Assembly: GCF_011405515.1 (NCBI RefSeq)
Contig: NZ_AP022671.1
Coordinates: 744,001-808,000 of the forward strand
From: Nitrospira sp. KM1
GTDB lineage: Bacteria > Nitrospirota > Nitrospiria > Nitrospirales > Nitrospiraceae
Direction of reading: 5' to 3'
DNA length: 64,000 bases
This document shows positions 62,974 to 64,000 of this stretch, in pieces (position 1 is the stretch's first letter; each line of letters begins with the position of its first letter). The notes beneath the pieces are model-generated. The model was not told the origin of the DNA, searched no databases, and saw only the letters and a list, made by a program, of their open reading frames with translations. A program made the position numbers and the translations under genes.

Positions 62974-64000
62974 TCAGGACCGCCGCGCCCCGCTTCCCAA
63001 TTGGGAAGCCAGTCCGGCAATTTCTCCGAGCTTCTTGGCCATGTCCTCAAATCGTTTCGTGGCTTGCTGCGCCGATTGCTCGGTCTCCGACACATGCCTC
63101 GTCAGGACGGCGTTCCGATCACGCTCCATTTGCAGTAGCTCCTCGAGTTCTTTGACTTTGGCCGCGATTCCTTCAATCTCCGCCATTCGTTTGGCCATTT
63201 CCTCCATACGCTGCTTTTCTCGGGCGAGGTCCTGGACGAGTTCCTCGGAGCGCTTCTGTTCGAGCGCATAGTCTCGTGCGATCTCCTGCCCTCGGGCTAC
63301 TTCCTCCTCCAGGCCGTTCATCTGCTGCACAAGCTGCATCGCCGCCTGACGCTCGGCATTCAACGCGGCTTCGAACTCTCTGGCCCGATCCGCCATCTTC
63401 TGGACCTCGGCGAGATGCTCCGCCTGCTCAGCCAGCGCATGGCGTTCCTGCTGCAGCGCCGTTTCCAGCTCCGGCACGCGATCTGCCAATTCTTGCAGCT
63501 GCGAAACACGTTGCTTCACGAGTCCGCACTGTTCCTGTTCCGCCCTGAGCTGTACCTCCAATTCGCTCACGCGTCCTGCGGCGAGCATGAGGTCATTCGC
63601 GGTCTGCTTCGCCTGGATCGCAAGTTCCTGCTTGGCCACACGCTCAGCCTCCAACTCTTGAATCTGCCTTCTCAGCAGCTGCAGTTCTTCTTGGGACTTG
63701 TGCGCGACCAGCGCCTGCTCCTGAGCCGACTCCTTCAGCTCCTGCATACGCTGTTTCGCCTCATGAAGCTCTTCGGAGGCGCGGTTAGCATGAGACGCCT
63801 GCTCCTGAGCCGACTCCTCCAGCTCCTGCATACGCTGTTTCGCCTCATGAAGCTCTTCGGAGGCGCGATTGGCATGAGACGCCTGCTCCTGTCCGGCAGC
63901 GACAAGCGACTCGAGCTCCTTGATTCGTCCAAGCTGGCTCTCCAGTTGGGTCAGCTTGTGGCTCAACATCGCCGTCTGATCACGCTCTCGTTTCAGATCA
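62974..64000 (-). CDS. Long coiled-coil protein, cut by the window end
   Basis: The frame is open to the last base (DLKRERDQTAM before the first ATG at 63969), so the gene begins beyond the window. The visible 340 residues are an almost continuous heptad coiled coil rich in Glu, Gln, Ala and Leu, ending AGLASQLGSGARRS. Two adjacent 28-residue units are nearly identical (see repeat). It lies upstream of, and in line with, the Hpt-like and HD-GYP genes, and may be part of the same operon. Function unknown; a cytoskeletal or scaffold role is plausible. Confidence 0.75.
   Translation of the reverse strand, partial: DLKRERDQTAMLSHKLTQLESQLGRIKELESLVAAGQEQASHANRASEELHEAKQRMQELEESAQEQASHANRASEELHEAKQRMQELKESAQEQALVAHKSQEELQLLRRQIQELEAERVAKQELAIQAKQTANDLMLAAGRVSELEVQLRAEQEQCGLVKQRVSQLQELADRVPELETALQQERHALAEQAEHLAEVQKMADRAREFEAALNAERQAAMQLVQQMNGLEEEVARGQEIARDYALEQKRSEELVQDLAREKQRMEEMAKRMAEIEGIAAKVKELEELLQMERDRNAVLTRHVSETEQSAQQATKRFEDMAKKLGEIAGLASQLGSGARRS
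63721..63888. repeat. 84-bp tandem duplication in coiled-coil gene
   Basis: Units 63721-63804 and 63805-63888 differ at only a few positions. Each encodes 28 residues (four heptads) with ANRASEELHEAKQRMQEL. The unit length keeps the coiled-coil register. Confidence 0.9.

Overview
The window is one contiguous piece of a moderately GC-rich (roughly 55-60 %, by eye) Gram-negative chromosome. LptF, LptG, LpxD, an OmpA-like protein, an outer-membrane barrel and many lipoproteins show an LPS-bearing outer membrane. A probable hopanoid C-3 methylase, the his gene order with an embedded lipoprotein, and the mixture of redox and signalling genes fit a Nitrospira-like bacterium (phylum Nitrospirota). 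That assignment rests on remembered gene order and protein style, not on a search. No rRNA, tRNA, CRISPR array, phage or autonomous transposase was seen.

Layout. 0.2-4.1 kb: minus-strand operon hisH, CsgG-like lipoprotein, hisA, hisF, hisIE, HIT hydrolase. 4.3-6.5 kb: OmpA-like protein with an overlapping coiled-coil/helix-hairpin-helix protein. 6.7-13.4 kb: three consecutive lipoproteins that share the same lipobox neighbourhood (GCNDVSN) but carry different arrays of beta-sandwich repeats, with a shared upstream motif and a ghost domain after the first. 13.4-17.9 kb: dnaE and accA. 18.0-23.1 kb: flavoprotein, C39-like peptidase, Na+/H+ antiporter, response regulator, aldo/keto reductase and a small exported Sm-like protein. 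23.1-23.6 kb: a 427-bp MITE-like element. 23.6-27.0 kb: two-component genes with an amicyanin-like cupredoxin. 27.2-30.4 kb: a three-gene set that looks like lysine catabolism via aminoadipate semialdehyde. 30.5-32.6 kb: prfC and trmL. 32.9-42.5 kb: mostly envelope and exported proteins (barrel, DUF2127, Cys-rich peptide, O-methyltransferase, DoxX, Sel1, CotH kinase, nitrilase, TPR).

42.5-52.5 kb mixes intact genes (acetolactate-synthase-like enzyme, animal-type haem peroxidase, di-iron beta-lactamase-fold protein, probable HpnR) with clearly decaying ones: an alcohol dehydrogenase-cupin pair, a CYTH-CHAD remnant broken by a nonsense codon, and a frameshifted secreted-type protein. 52.8-58.9 kb holds PilZ, a cold-shock protein, lptF, lptG, a ketoacyl synthase, an acyl carrier protein and lpxD, together an outer-membrane lipid module. 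The last 5 kb carries an HD-GYP protein and a paralogue, both with Hpt-like domains lacking the phosphoryl histidine, and a long coiled-coil protein cut by the window end.

The most unusual points are the tandem lipoprotein family with its upstream motif and ghost domain, the exported Sm-like protein next to a MITE, the compact lysine-degradation set, the degenerate Hpt proteins, and a dense patch of decaying genes between 42.5 and 52.5 kb. Start codons were chosen from ribosome binding sites and family length and may differ by a few codons from other annotations.
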